Positions 1 through 9,002 of a DNA stretch of 20,038 nucleotides are shown here, piece after piece. The position numbers were made by a program, and so were the translations under genes. The stretch lies in NCBI GenBank assembly GCA_025054735.1, contig JANWZG010000010.1, positions 1 to 20,038 on the forward strand, read 5' to 3'. The notes below the pieces were generated by a model that was not told the DNA's origin, made no database searches, and saw only the letters and a list, made by a program, of their open reading frames with translations. The stretch's first letter is position 1. The number at the start of each line of letters is the position of its first letter. Source of the stretch: Cyanobacteriota bacterium. GTDB lineage: Bacteria > Cyanobacteriota > Cyanobacteriia > SKYG9.

Positions 1-15
1 CATGGCAAGCCTCCG

Positions 16-2082
16 TTAGTACAGGTCAGTCAGCAGGATTGTATATAGCCTGAGCAAAATAGGATGGGCCTGAAACAGGTGATAGAGATCCCCTGTCTGA
101 TCATCCGTATTAATGGCATTAGCGTGGGTCAGTTTTTTCAGTAGTTCAAGATGACGATTCAACAAATGTTGGCGGTCTGGTGATGTAACTTGAGCACGGA
201 CGTAACCATCAGTGTCAGTTGCGCTCGTAAGGTTGACCAAGGGAGTTGGTGTTTTGGGTGGTTGAGGGGTTATAGAAGGTGATAGTCTGCGGATTCCTCT
301 GGGTTTACTGGATGCATTCGCTGCCTTGAGGGGAATCTGAATCCAAAATTCTGCTCCTTCACCAGGGTGCGATCGACACTTCAGCAAACCACCATGCCGC
401 TCCACAATGATTTGATGGCTGATAGCCATTCCTAAGCCAGTACCCTTGCCGACTTCCTTAGTGGTGAAGAATGGATCAAATAGCCGCTGCTTCACATCTT
501 CCGTCATCCCTGGCCCATTATCAGCAATTCGGATGACCACAGATTTTGTCGATTCTGGCGGGCAGTCTTGGGTCTTAGCACCATGTTCGGGATAGGCATC
601 AATCAGTTCAGTGTGGATAGTAATTTTGGGTTGCCAGGATACTGGTTGATCAGCAGGATGAGAGGCTAATGCTTGGTATTTAAGGGCTGAAAACTCGTCT
701 AAGGCATCGATCGCGTTGACCAAAATGTTCATGAACACCTGATTAAGTTGCCCTGGATAGCATTCCACCAAGGGCAAGTTGCCATATTGCTTAACAACTT
801 CAATGCCAGGATGGTGACCACGGGGCTTGAGTCGATTGTGCAGAATCATAAGTGTGCTGTCGAGGCCATCGTGAATGTCAACAGCTTTCATTTCGGCCTC
901 ATCTAAGCGGGAGAAGTTGCGCAGGGATTTCACAATTTCTAGGATGCGATCAGCTCCAACTTGCATCGATGTCAGCAACTGGGGTAAATCTTCCATCAAA
1001 AACTCTAGGTCGATCGCTTCTGAAAAAGCTTGCAAGTCTGGAGGCATCGGATCCAGTAGTTTGCGATAGCGCATCAACAGTTCCAATAAATCTTGCACGT
1101 AGCCGCTAGCATGAACCAGATTGCCGTAGATAAAGTTGACTGGGTTGTTGATTTCATGGGCTACGCCGGCCACTAGCTGCCCTAGGCTAGACATTTTTTC
1201 AGTTTGAATCAGTTGTGCCTGGGCATGTTGCAGGTCTATCAGCGCAGCGTGAAGTTGTTGCGCTTGGGTTTGGGCTGCATCGGCAGCGGCTAGAGCTTGT
1301 TGATGTAACAGTGCCTTTTCAATTGCCATCGCCGTCTGAGAGGCAAAGATACTCACTTGCTTCAGGTCTTCGGTAGAGTAAGGTGTAGCGTTAGTAGTAG
1401 CTATGACGATCGCCCCAGTTACTTGCTCTTCAGTAATTAGCGGCACACAGATGAGATTCTGAACAGCCCTATCACCTTCAAACGGACGAGGGTCTGTAGA
1501 GAGTTGATTCACAAGTTCCTCGCGTCCTGCCTGCACAATGTTGCCAATCAACCCCTCCCCTAGGCTAATGGCGGTCGGTAGCTGCAAATCTGCGCCCACT
1601 TGAGATAGCACCTCTAGTTGGCTAGTGCCAGCACGTCGCAACAACATAACACCGCTGGTGGCCTCGACCAACGTGTAGGCTTCCCGCAACACGAGTTGGG
1701 CAATCTCTTGCAAATCTAAGCTGGCAGTAAGCTTGGTCGAAATTTCATAAAAGAGGTCAAGCTCGTGATATTTCTCCAACAACTCATTGGCAAGTCCACG
1801 CTTTTCTAAGTCTTGTTTAGCTAAGTAAGTCAGCAACTTGGCTATATGTGCTGCTGGAGCAGTACCCTGAACATGACCGATCGTCACCGCCTCTACCACG
1901 ACTGGAAAGCAGGAGGCGATCGCCTGCTTTGTCCCCTGATAAGAATCAGGTTGCCCCAGCCTCAGCAGACAGTCCCCCTTTATATCAACAACCTCAATAT
2001 AGGCGTTGAAACTGCTGCCAATCTCGGTTAGTAATGCAGCTAGCTCTGGTTTTGCCAGTAATTTCTTTAGGTTGACTTGCAC
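16..2082 (-). CDS. GAF-domain sensor histidine kinase
   Basis: A 688-residue soluble two-component sensor kinase that probably autophosphorylates on His309. An N-terminal region (1-100) is followed by a GAF domain (about 105-256), an Ala/Gln-rich coiled linker (about 260-300), the H-box 'VAGVAHEINNPVNF' with His309, an N-box with Asn456, a G1 box 'ADNGPGM' with Asp521, an F-box 'FDPFFTTKE' and a complete G2 box 'GTGLGM' (547-552). All catalytic elements are therefore present. No transmembrane segment is visible, so it is probably cytosolic, with the GAF domain sensing a ligand or chromophore. About 100 residues follow the ATPase domain: a Pro/Thr-rich linker, then a Leu-rich helical tail. The start is GTG, preceded by a GAGG Shine-Dalgarno 6 nt upstream. 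No response regulator lies next to it. The gene at 4354-5724 is a degenerate relative. The signal and partner cannot be told from the sequence. Confidence 0.93.
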   Translation of the reverse strand: MQVNLKKLLAKPELAALLTEIGSSFNAYIEVVDIKGDCLLRLGQPDSYQGTKQAIASCFPVVVEAVTIGHVQGTAPAAHIAKLLTYLAKQDLEKRGLANELLEKYHELDLFYEISTKLTASLDLQEIAQLVLREAYTLVEATSGVMLLRRAGTSQLEVLSQVGADLQLPTAISLGEGLIGNIVQAGREELVNQLSTDPRPFEGDRAVQNLICVPLITEEQVTGAIVIATTNATPYSTEDLKQVSIFASQTAMAIEKALLHQQALAAADAAQTQAQQLHAALIDLQHAQAQLIQTEKMSSLGQLVAGVAHEINNPVNFIYGNLVHASGYVQDLLELLMRYRKLLDPMPPDLQAFSEAIDLEFLMEDLPQLLTSMQVGADRILEIVKSLRNFSRLDEAEMKAVDIHDGLDSTLMILHNRLKPRGHHPGIEVVKQYGNLPLVECYPGQLNQVFMNILVNAIDALDEFSALKYQALASHPADQPVSWQPKITIHTELIDAYPEHGAKTQDCPPESTKSVVIRIADNGPGMTEDVKQRLFDPFFTTKEVGKGTGLGMAISHQIIVERHGGLLKCRSHPGEGAEFWIQIPLKAANASSKPRGIRRLSPSITPQPPKTPTPLVNLTSATDTDGYVRAQVTSPDRQHLLNRHLELLKKLTHANAINTDDQTGDLYHLFQAHPILLRLYTILLTDLY

Positions 2083-2545
2083 ACTAAACCTCTACTTACA
2101 CACCCATTGAACTATCAGATTACATTAGCCATGTTTTATAGACCCAATAGCTCACCAAACTGCATCAGACATTGCAATAACAATTCGGAATTACTGTGGA
2201 CCACAAGTGGATCAACAAGATGTATAGACAATCGCAGATACCTCCACTAATCCTCGTGAATCGAAAGATTACAACGTCATGGTTCTAACGTTGGTCATGC
2301 ATGTGCTGGTTGTCTGTATACAATGATTCCGGATGAAATACTTGAGCAAATTCACTGAACTCATCATCTGTCACCTCCGCCGCGGCAGGAAACCGAAGTC
2401 TATTGAAAACCAGCAACAAAAGTCTTCACTCTAGTCTTCACTCCAAGCCTCAATGGCAACTATGCTCTCACTGAATAACTAAATAGCTAATAAATGCAAT
2501 GGCCAGTCTCTGTAATTCGTAGTCAAATCAGCCGATAATAGGGCG
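2083..2545. other. Divergent intergenic region, no gene seen
   Basis: This 463-bp stretch separates the divergent kinase and anmK, so it must carry promoters for both directions. Every frame is broken by stops and I see no RNA gene. A 12-bp unit 'AGTCTTCACTCT' is repeated in tandem at 2421-2432 and 2433-2444 with one mismatch. I could not pick a convincing -35/-10 pair by eye. Confidence 0.5.
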
Positions 2546-3748
2546 GTGACGAATGATGGACTGGATGTGGATAAGGTGACCCGTGTGGTAGGTTTGATTA
2601 GCGGTACATCGGTGGATGGCATTGATGCTGCACTGGTGGACATTGCAGGCAATGGGTTGGATTTGAACGTAACTCTCGTTGCAGGAGCAACCTACCCCTA
2701 TCCAGAGGCGGTTCGATCGCAAATCTTAGCTGTCTGTGCTGGTCAGCCACTGTCTATGGTGGAACTAGCAGCATTGGATGACGCGATTGCCTACGAATTT
2801 GCCCAAGCTGCCCTTGCCATCCAAGCGGGCCACGCACCTGCATCTCTGATTGGTTCCCATGGCCAAACCGTCTATCATCGACCACCAGACAATGCTCCCC
2901 ACAGCTCTATGCCCTTGGGCTATAGCCTACAACTGGGGCGTGGAGATGTAATCGCCCACTTGACGAAAACAACTACCATCAGCAATTTTCGGGTAGCTGA
3001 CATTGCTGCCCAAGGACAGGGAGCACCCCTTGTCGCCCGTGTGGATGCTTGTCTACTAGGCCATGACACCCAAACACGTTGCGTACAAAACCTAGGTGGC
3101 ATTGGTAACGTCACCTATCTGCCTGCACGCAACAGCAGTCCTAATTGGTTAGCCCAAGTCCGGGGATGGGATACAGGGCCGGGTAATGTTCTGATAGATC
3201 TTGCTGTGCAGCATTTTTCTGGCGGGCAGCGTCGCTATGACCAGGATGGAGCCTGGGCAGCCAGTGGAACAGTTTGCTCTGCGCTGGTGGAGCGATGGTT
3301 GCAACACCCATTTTTTCAACAGGCACCGCCAAAATCGACCGGACGAGAACTCTTCGGTCAAGACTACTTGATGCAATGTTTAGCTGATGCGAAAACCTAT
3401 AACCTTAGCCCCGCAGACATATTGGCTAGCCTGACTGAATTGACTGTGGTTGCGATCGTCCACAGCTACCAGAGTTTTTTGCCTAAACAGCCAGATCAGG
3501 TGATATTGTGTGGAGGTGGAAGTTTAAATGGCTACCTACGAAAACGCTTACAAACTCTGGTAACCCCTATCTCGGTAGTAACGACGGATGATGTTGGCTT
3601 GAGTGCTGGGTCTAAGGAGGCAATTGCCTTTGCTGTCTTGGCCTACTGGCGGCAACACAACATGCCTGGTAACCTTCCCCAGGTAACAGGCGCTACTCAA
3701 GAGGTGTGCTTGGGTGATATTCACCCGGTCTATCCCAAAAAGAGATAA
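2546..3748 (+). CDS. anmK: Anhydro-N-acetylmuramic acid kinase
   Basis: AnmK opens 1,6-anhydro-MurNAc released from peptidoglycan and phosphorylates it with ATP to MurNAc-6-phosphate, a cytosolic step of murein recycling. Family motifs appear in order: 'GLISGTSVDGID' near the N-terminus (16-27), 'GSHGQTVYHRP' (103-113), 'NLGGIGNVTYLP' (182-193), 'GWDTGPGN' with the likely catalytic Asp209, and 'LCGGGSLN' near the C-terminus. The length (400) is slightly above the usual 370-390. The start is unsure: GTG at 2546 has only a poorly spaced AGGG, and in-frame GTG codons at 2567 or 2576 would put the 'VVGLISGTS' motif closer to the N-terminus, as is usual for the family. The etherase MurQ is not in the window, and no partner gene indicates more than housekeeping use. 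Confidence 0.95.
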   Translation: MTNDGLDVDKVTRVVGLISGTSVDGIDAALVDIAGNGLDLNVTLVAGATYPYPEAVRSQILAVCAGQPLSMVELAALDDAIAYEFAQAALAIQAGHAPASLIGSHGQTVYHRPPDNAPHSSMPLGYSLQLGRGDVIAHLTKTTTISNFRVADIAAQGQGAPLVARVDACLLGHDTQTRCVQNLGGIGNVTYLPARNSSPNWLAQVRGWDTGPGNVLIDLAVQHFSGGQRRYDQDGAWAASGTVCSALVERWLQHPFFQQAPPKSTGRELFGQDYLMQCLADAKTYNLSPADILASLTELTVVAIVHSYQSFLPKQPDQVILCGGGSLNGYLRKRLQTLVTPISVVTTDDVGLSAGSKEAIAFAVLAYWRQHNMPGNLPQVTGATQEVCLGDIHPVYPKKR

Positions 3749-3861
3749 TGTTCTAATTAGGGGTGAATGTGCGCAGATTGGCAATGCCCATGAACTTTCA
3801 GCTAGGGTAAAAACCTTATTAGTTCAGTGTTGGAGACGAAGAAAGGCGGGAGATAACTCTT

Positions 3862-4296
3862 GTGAGTCATACATTCTTGCTAGAACCCGGACGTTGGACA
3901 CTACAGGGCAATTGGTTAGAGCGAGATGGTGCAGTGCTGGTTGTCAGGGGTGCTGCCATGGTTGCCTGGGGTCAAGACGATTGGTTCACGATGGTCATGA
4001 AGTTGGTTTTTCCCGATGCTGATCGCGATGACATCACATTTCAGTACCGAGGACGATTGAATGCTGGCGATCGCCAATATACCTTCATTTTGCAGCATAG
4101 TGAATTTGGCAAAGTGGAAGGAGAAGGCTGGATTGCTCCTGAGTCGATCGTGCAGCGATATTGGGTCTTGGGTGACCCCATGCGCCGCACTGGTTTTGAA
4201 ACCATGTATCGTCTTGATCAAAACACCTACTACCTATCTAGTGGTGTCATGAGTCGAGATTTGATCAGCACGATGGAAGCAACCCTAAAGCGTTAG
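3862..4296 (+). CDS. Conserved protein of unknown function, possible small beta-barrel
   Basis: A 144-residue protein that I do not recognise by name. It has no signal peptide, membrane segment or cysteine. The sequence alternates short hydrophobic strands with polar turns, is rich in aromatic residues (Trp12, 18, 36, 41, 90 and 101, several Tyr), and has turns such as 'GNWLERDG' and 'GEGWIAPES'. This pattern suggests an all-beta, calycin-like barrel, but that is an inference from pattern only. The GTG start follows a purine-rich 'AAAGGCGGGAG' about 10 nt upstream, and an alternative frame starting at 3714 is only a shadow. It lies 113 bp after anmK and 57 bp before the degenerate kinase, all on the same strand, so the three could be co-transcribed. 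Confidence 0.75.
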   Translation: MSHTFLLEPGRWTLQGNWLERDGAVLVVRGAAMVAWGQDDWFTMVMKLVFPDADRDDITFQYRGRLNAGDRQYTFILQHSEFGKVEGEGWIAPESIVQRYWVLGDPMRRTGFETMYRLDQNTYYLSSGVMSRDLISTMEATLKR

Positions 4297-4353
4297 GACG
4301 ATGAAGAGCGATCGTGTTAGCCTTGCCTCATAGGGTTATTTTGTCAAGCCGTT

Positions 4354-5724
4354 GTGTTCACCAGTCCCGAACTTTTTACTGCCTTACCGCCCCTAGACCC
4401 CAGCCAACCAGCCCTTAAGCTAGAGTCTGTACTACAAGAGTTGCCCCTGGATACCGTCGTTGTTGATGCAGCTTGCTCTAGCCTAGAGGTAGTGCGTTTG
4501 TTTGAGCGCCATCCACTACTCCCTGGTGTGCTTATCTACGAGCAGGGACAATTTTTAGGAATGCTATCTCGACGACGAGTCCATGAGTATCTCCTGCGTC
4601 CCCAAGCTGTGGATTTATTCTGGCACCAATCTATTGCCGTATTGCACAGCTATGCCCGTACAGAACTACTGATTCTAGATGGGGCAACATCAATTTTGGT
4701 AGCCGCTCAGCAGGCTTTGCGGCGATCGCGGGAATTGATCAGCGAACCGATTGTCGTCAAAGTCAATCAAGATTATCACCTGCTCAACATTCACGAGCTA
4801 TACATTGCCTACTGGCAAATTCGCGGCATTGAAACTCAGGTGCGATACGAACGGGCACAAGTCCTTATGGTGCAGGCAGACAAAATGGCCAGCCTAGGCC
4901 GACTAGTTGATGGCTTAGTGCACGAACTGCTTGACCCAGTTAGCTTTATCTGGGGTAACCTCACTTTCTTGAGCACCTATGTCAATGACCTCATGCGGCT
5001 CTTCGCAGCCTACAATCGCTACGTAGAGGTCTTGCCTCCAGAGGTGGTTGCAGCCCAAGAAGAGATTGATATTCCCTTCATTCAACGTGACTTGCCCCGC
5101 ACATTAGAGAGCATTAGCACGGGGGCAAAACGCCTAGCGAAACTAGCCACTAGTCTTCAAAACTTTTGCCACATGGATGACGTGTATCCAAAACCAGCCA
5201 ATCTCCATGACTGCCTAGATGGCATCTTGTTGCTACTCAAAAGCCGCCTAACAACCACGATTCAAATTGTGCGTAACTATGGCAAGTTGCCACCAGTTCC
5301 CTGCTTTATTGGTGAAATTCATCACGTGTTCATGACTGTGCTCACCAACGCAGTGGATGCATTGCTTAGTCAAGCTGTGCGTCAACAGATGCTGCCTGCC
5401 CTGCCGCACGATCGCGGTGGCAGTTCTATACACCAAGCCACACCCCGCATTACGATTACCACCACAGTCCTATCTCAGCCTTCACAAAAGCCAACATCTG
5501 CTGATGACCGCTGGGCATCTGTGTGCATCCATGACAACGGCCCAGGCATACCCACTGACGTGTATGAGCGCTTGCTAGAATCCTTTGCTGTCGAACGGCG
5601 GGCTGCTAAGGAAACTAGCTTGGCCCGAAGCTACCAAATCATTACGGCTAAACATGGCGGCATGTTTTTGATTCGATCGCAGCCACATGCAGGTACTGAG
5701 GTCGAAATTCGCCTGCCCCTTTAA
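4354..5724 (+). CDS. CBS-like histidine kinase homologue with a degenerate ATP lid
   Basis: A 456-residue protein. Residues about 15-165 look like two CBS-type modules, for example 'PGVLIYEQGQFLGMLSRRR'. A kinase core follows: H-box 'DGLVHELLDPVSFIWGNL' with His190, N-box 'TVLTNAVDAL' with Asn332, and G1 'HDNGPGI' with Asp394. From the H-box to the N-box it aligns almost gap-free with the kinase at 16-2082 (shared 'GNL', 'YGKLP/YGNLP', 'NAVDAL/NAIDAL'). The F-box and G2 box are lost: where the relative has GTGLGM, this protein has AKETSL (418-423), so all three glycines are gone. HEINNP has also become HELLDP. It may bind nucleotide weakly or act as a non-catalytic partner of another kinase. 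The start is GTG with a weak ribosome site; no other start in this frame is close. Confidence 0.88.
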   Translation: MFTSPELFTALPPLDPSQPALKLESVLQELPLDTVVVDAACSSLEVVRLFERHPLLPGVLIYEQGQFLGMLSRRRVHEYLLRPQAVDLFWHQSIAVLHSYARTELLILDGATSILVAAQQALRRSRELISEPIVVKVNQDYHLLNIHELYIAYWQIRGIETQVRYERAQVLMVQADKMASLGRLVDGLVHELLDPVSFIWGNLTFLSTYVNDLMRLFAAYNRYVEVLPPEVVAAQEEIDIPFIQRDLPRTLESISTGAKRLAKLATSLQNFCHMDDVYPKPANLHDCLDGILLLLKSRLTTTIQIVRNYGKLPPVPCFIGEIHHVFMTVLTNAVDALLSQAVRQQMLPALPHDRGGSSIHQATPRITITTTVLSQPSQKPTSADDRWASVCIHDNGPGIPTDVYERLLESFAVERRAAKETSLARSYQIITAKHGGMFLIRSQPHAGTEVEIRLPL

Positions 5725-5751
5725 GGGGGAACTCTGAACAGCCCTGCTCAA

Positions 5752-6678
5752 TCAGTCCTCTAAACAAGCAGCGATCGTTGCCACTACAGACTGACCTAGG
5801 GAAGAAAAGTCGTAGCCACCTTCTAACCCAAACAGAATGCGGCGCGTAACCTGAAGGCAATAGCGGGTAAACACACCATAGTTTTCTGGCACGAGGTTAA
5901 TCCCAGCGAGGGGGTCGTCACGGTTCGCATCATAGCCCGCACTCACAATCAGTACATCTGGTTGCAAGGCTGTGAAAAACGGCACTATTTTGTCTCGAAA
6001 CAGCGGCTCATAATCCCTCATACTGCTACCGGGGGGCATGGGCAAATTCAACACATTCCCAAATGCCCCCTGTTCGCTGGTTCGACCTGTGCCTGGATAG
6101 TTGGGAAACTCGTGTAGTGAGCAATAGGCAATTTGGGGATGGTTTTCTACTAGCGCCTGGGTGCCATTGCCATGGTGAACATCCCAGTCTAGAATGGCAA
6201 CTCTTTGCACATTAGGTTGTTGAAGAGCGTAGTAGGCTGCGATCGCTGCATTAGCAAACAGACAAAAGCCCATTCCTCGATCGCTAAGGGCGTGGTGTCC
6301 AGGGGGACGCGCCAACACAAAGGCTGGTTGCTCAGTCTGCACAACGTGGTCAACACCATCTAACCAAGCACTCACTGCCAGCATGGCCACGTCATAGCTC
6401 TCAGCAGAAACAACCGTATCAGGATCTAGCCTGCCACCCCCGCTGTTAGCTAGTCGCTCTACAGAGGCAACATAGTCAGGATGGTGAAGAGTATGCAGCA
6501 GGGACATCAGGGTTGACTGGCGATCGGCCACTGGCGTTGGTTGCTGCCATGTAAGTCGCTGTCGCCAAGGTGCCGTTGCCAAAGCATCTACGATCGCCGT
6601 TAAGCGGCCCGGTCGTTCTGGGTGAAAGCGCCCAGTGTCGTGGTCAAGGAAGCGATCGGAATAGATGACACGAACCAT
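5752..6678 (-). CDS. Histone deacetylase family hydrolase (AcuC/HDAC-like)
   Basis: A 308-residue zinc hydrolase of the arginase/deacetylase fold. In bacteria such enzymes remove acetyl groups from protein lysines, polyamines or small amides. The catalytic set is complete: the His pair in 'RPPGHHAL' (His128, His129), the metal motif 'DWDVHHGNGT' (Asp164, Asp166, His168), the third metal ligand in 'DANRDDPLAG' (Asp255), and the transition-state tyrosine in 'GGYD' (Tyr289). The N-terminal 'HPERPGRL' is also typical. The length is normal for class II-like bacterial members. It has an ATG start and lies 12 bp downstream of the GST gene, last in a probable operon with the kinase homologue and the GST. 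It ends with TGA, 27 bp from the convergent kinase gene. The substrate cannot be inferred; protein deacetylation or acetylpolyamine hydrolysis are both possible. Confidence 0.93.
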   Translation of the reverse strand: MVRVIYSDRFLDHDTGRFHPERPGRLTAIVDALATAPWRQRLTWQQPTPVADRQSTLMSLLHTLHHPDYVASVERLANSGGGRLDPDTVVSAESYDVAMLAVSAWLDGVDHVVQTEQPAFVLARPPGHHALSDRGMGFCLFANAAIAAYYALQQPNVQRVAILDWDVHHGNGTQALVENHPQIAYCSLHEFPNYPGTGRTSEQGAFGNVLNLPMPPGSSMRDYEPLFRDKIVPFFTALQPDVLIVSAGYDANRDDPLAGINLVPENYGVFTRYCLQVTRRILFGLEGGYDFSSLGQSVVATIAACLED

Positions 6679-6690
6679 AGAGACTCCTGC

Positions 6691-7296
6691 TTAAGAAAAG
6701 ATGGCCATACCTCGCTGAACTGCTGGACGTTGCTGCAAAGTAGTGAACCATCGCCTTAGGTGAGGATAGTTCTCTAACGAGAGTTGCAGAAACTCATAGG
6801 TAGCTACCCAGGGATAGGTGGCCATGTCAGCAATGGAATATTCGCCAGCTAGGAACTCATGGGTGCTGAGTTGCCTATCCATCACGCCACAGAGACGGAG
6901 AGCCTCTTTTTCGTAGCGATGAATAGCATAGGGAATTGGTTCAGGTGCAAACCGCCGAAAGTGAGACAACTGGCCAAACATAGGGCCAACATTTGCCATT
7001 TGAAACATAAGCCACGATATAACCTGAATGCGACGTGCACGATCCACGGGTAGAAAGTAGCCTGTTTTCTCCGCTAGATAAATCAAGATTGCGCCTGACT
7101 CAAACACTGTAATGCCTGACTCTTGATCCACAATGGTCGGAATTTTGCTGTTGGGGCTGATGGCAACAAAGTCAGGATTAAACTGTTCACCCTTGGAAAT
7201 ATCCACCTTGTGGAGAGTATAGGGCAGACCAACTTCCTCTAGGAAAATTGCAGGCTTGCGACCGTTGGGAGTCGCAAAGGCATACAGGTCAATCAT
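6691..7296 (-). CDS. Nu-class glutathione S-transferase (YfcG-like)
   Basis: A 201-residue cytosolic GST-fold protein. The thioredoxin-like N-terminal domain carries 'TPNGRK' (9-14), the nu-class glutathione-binding turn, then 'NSKIPTI' with the cis-proline (Pro53) and 'FESGAI' (65-70), which grips the glutathione glutamyl group. An all-helical C-terminal domain follows. The sequence resembles E. coli YfcG ('SPNNKIPAIVD', 'FESGAILLYLAEKTG'). Members of this class bind two GSH or GSSG and act as disulfide-bond reductases more than as conjugating enzymes; whether this one does is inference. It sits 4 bp downstream of the kinase homologue and 12 bp upstream of the deacetylase, so the three are almost certainly co-transcribed, which may link thiol state to that operon's role. 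Confidence 0.9.
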   Translation of the reverse strand: MIDLYAFATPNGRKPAIFLEEVGLPYTLHKVDISKGEQFNPDFVAISPNSKIPTIVDQESGITVFESGAILIYLAEKTGYFLPVDRARRIQVISWLMFQMANVGPMFGQLSHFRRFAPEPIPYAIHRYEKEALRLCGVMDRQLSTHEFLAGEYSIADMATYPWVATYEFLQLSLENYPHLRRWFTTLQQRPAVQRGMAIFS

Positions 7297-7300
7297 GCTG

Positions 7301-8830
7301 CTAAACCTCGTAAATATCAGGGCCGCCCATATCCAATGGTAAAAACATGGTCAAAACTTCACCTTGGTGTGGACGTTGCCGCACAATTAGCTTACCACCC
7401 AACGCTTGGAACAGATTTTTCGTCACGTCTAAGTTTAAACTCAAATTGCCAGTTTCTGGCTGGAACGTAAGTAGGCTGCCGATCGACTTCAGCGGTGTTT
7501 GCACTGCATTGTCACTCAAACGAGCAGCGTCTGATTCTAGCTGAAGCTTAAGCTGATTGCCCGCCAATGTTGCTACCACCCGAATATGACTGCCGTGGGG
7601 CAAACGTTGAGTAAACCGCTGTACCAAACTAGTCAGAACCTGATCTAACAATGCTGGGTTGCTCACCACATGGGGCATTCGCTGGGGTAGTGAGACCTCT
7701 AGTGTCAGGCTAGAGCGCTGTGCCTGCTGCTGCCAGCGGGGAATGCTCTGTTGCAAAACATGATCCAGTGATGTAGTAGCCAGGGGCATCAATGAGGATT
7801 TGCCCGGTGCTGTTTCTAGCTCTACTGCTTGAAAAATCAAGCCAAAGCGATCAATCTGCTCCGTACATTCCTGATCAATTGCCTGTAAGCTTTGCACCAC
7901 TGCTTTGGGTAAATTCTTTTGCTTGAGGGCTAACCGTGTCAATGTGCGAATAGTTGCCAATGGTGTGCGCACCTCGTGGGCGATCGCCCGTAACAGTTCC
8001 ACATCTGGATCACCCTCTAGGTGGTCAACCCCAAGGCGAGCAGATGAGGTGTCGGTTGCCTGACTGGCTTGATTCGTCACAGATGCGGCTATGGCATGGG
8101 GATGCTCTTGATGAGAGGGCACAGGCATAGGCAACTGTTGCAATATCAGGTGGCTAAACATGGTCACTAGCCGATAGTCCGGGGGCTGAGGAGCAAATTC
8201 ATCCACCAAGGCATCCAATTCAGCACCACGACCTGCTGCCGTGGCTAGTACTCGCCATCGCAACGCTTGATAAACATCGTCCACTACCTGTGGGTCAAAG
8301 GAAAATTGAAACTGTGGAGCGCCTTGAGGCGTTGTCCCCAGCACCATAACCAGACTAAAGGTGCGCGTCAACACCACACAAAATTGCTCCCTAGCGAGGG
8401 GATCATCGGGGAGCAACGGCAAGCTCTGTACAGAGGGACTGGCGATCGCAACATCCACAGGTGGCAACTGCTTGAGACAGCGCTGCCCGATGGTGCCAAC
8501 GTCTGGTGTAAATACCCAGGTACAAAACCGCTGGGTTAGCTCTGGAGCCTCTAACACAGGGGCATCGCCAGAGAGCACAACCCCCATAGGGGGCAATGAC
8601 TTTGCAGTGTCCAACGATTTCTCTGAGTTAGTCACTAACCGTTGCAGCAGCGCATTCATTGCCGCGATCGCCCCAAACCACTCTCGCTCTGCTCGTAATC
8701 GCTGACGGTTCTGATCAGCAAACGACCACGACGATGCCACTGAGGATGTCACCATCCCAGGGGCAAACCACGTAGAGTCTTCATCTCTATGCAGCGCCAG
8801 AACTTGACTGATCGTCATCGGTACCATCAC
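7301..8830 (-). CDS. Divergent histidine kinase homologue
   Basis: A 509-residue protein with no membrane segment. Residues 1-270 form a poorly characterised N-terminal sensory region ending in a polar Gln/Ser/Thr linker. The H-box 'LRAIAHEVRTPLATIRTLTR' with His285 is well conserved. The ATPase domain is much weaker: the expected N-box asparagine is missing in 'LLDQVLTSLVQRF', no DxGxG is present (the region reads 'LESDAARLS'), and the ATP-lid is 'ETGNLSLNLD' in place of GTGLGL. The last strands, 'GGKLIVRQRPHQGEVLTMFL', still follow the fold. It probably dimerises and may accept phosphate rather than catalyse the transfer alone. Starts at 8830 (GTG), 8827 (ATG) and 8818 (ATG) are all possible; AGGG at about 8838-8841 suits the first two. 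It is the first gene of a tight operon with the GST and deacetylase genes. Confidence 0.85.
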   Translation of the reverse strand: MMVPMTISQVLALHRDEDSTWFAPGMVTSSVASSWSFADQNRQRLRAEREWFGAIAAMNALLQRLVTNSEKSLDTAKSLPPMGVVLSGDAPVLEAPELTQRFCTWVFTPDVGTIGQRCLKQLPPVDVAIASPSVQSLPLLPDDPLAREQFCVVLTRTFSLVMVLGTTPQGAPQFQFSFDPQVVDDVYQALRWRVLATAAGRGAELDALVDEFAPQPPDYRLVTMFSHLILQQLPMPVPSHQEHPHAIAASVTNQASQATDTSSARLGVDHLEGDPDVELLRAIAHEVRTPLATIRTLTRLALKQKNLPKAVVQSLQAIDQECTEQIDRFGLIFQAVELETAPGKSSLMPLATTSLDHVLQQSIPRWQQQAQRSSLTLEVSLPQRMPHVVSNPALLDQVLTSLVQRFTQRLPHGSHIRVVATLAGNQLKLQLESDAARLSDNAVQTPLKSIGSLLTFQPETGNLSLNLDVTKNLFQALGGKLIVRQRPHQGEVLTMFLPLDMGGPDIYEV

Positions 8831-9002
8831 AATGTCACCCTACCCGACTGCGGCTCCATTCTTGCCAACGACAGCATTATGGCAGTTTCTGAGACTAGAC
8901 TAACGACAACCAGATAATTCTTACTAGCTGTATAACCGAACCGACAGTCCCAAATCCGTTAGGGATACCTCACCAGAGATGGCGATTACCCCAATCATAG
9001 CC

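Noticed and set aside
3714..4022. 102-codon plus-strand ORF overlapping the small unknown gene
   Set aside because: It starts inside anmK, is Arg/Cys-rich in shadow-frame fashion, and conflicts with the better supported frame at 3862-4296.
8361..8705. 114-codon plus-strand ORF inside the divergent kinase
   Set aside because: It is fully antisense to a gene with a conserved H-box and has no recognisable motif or ribosome site.
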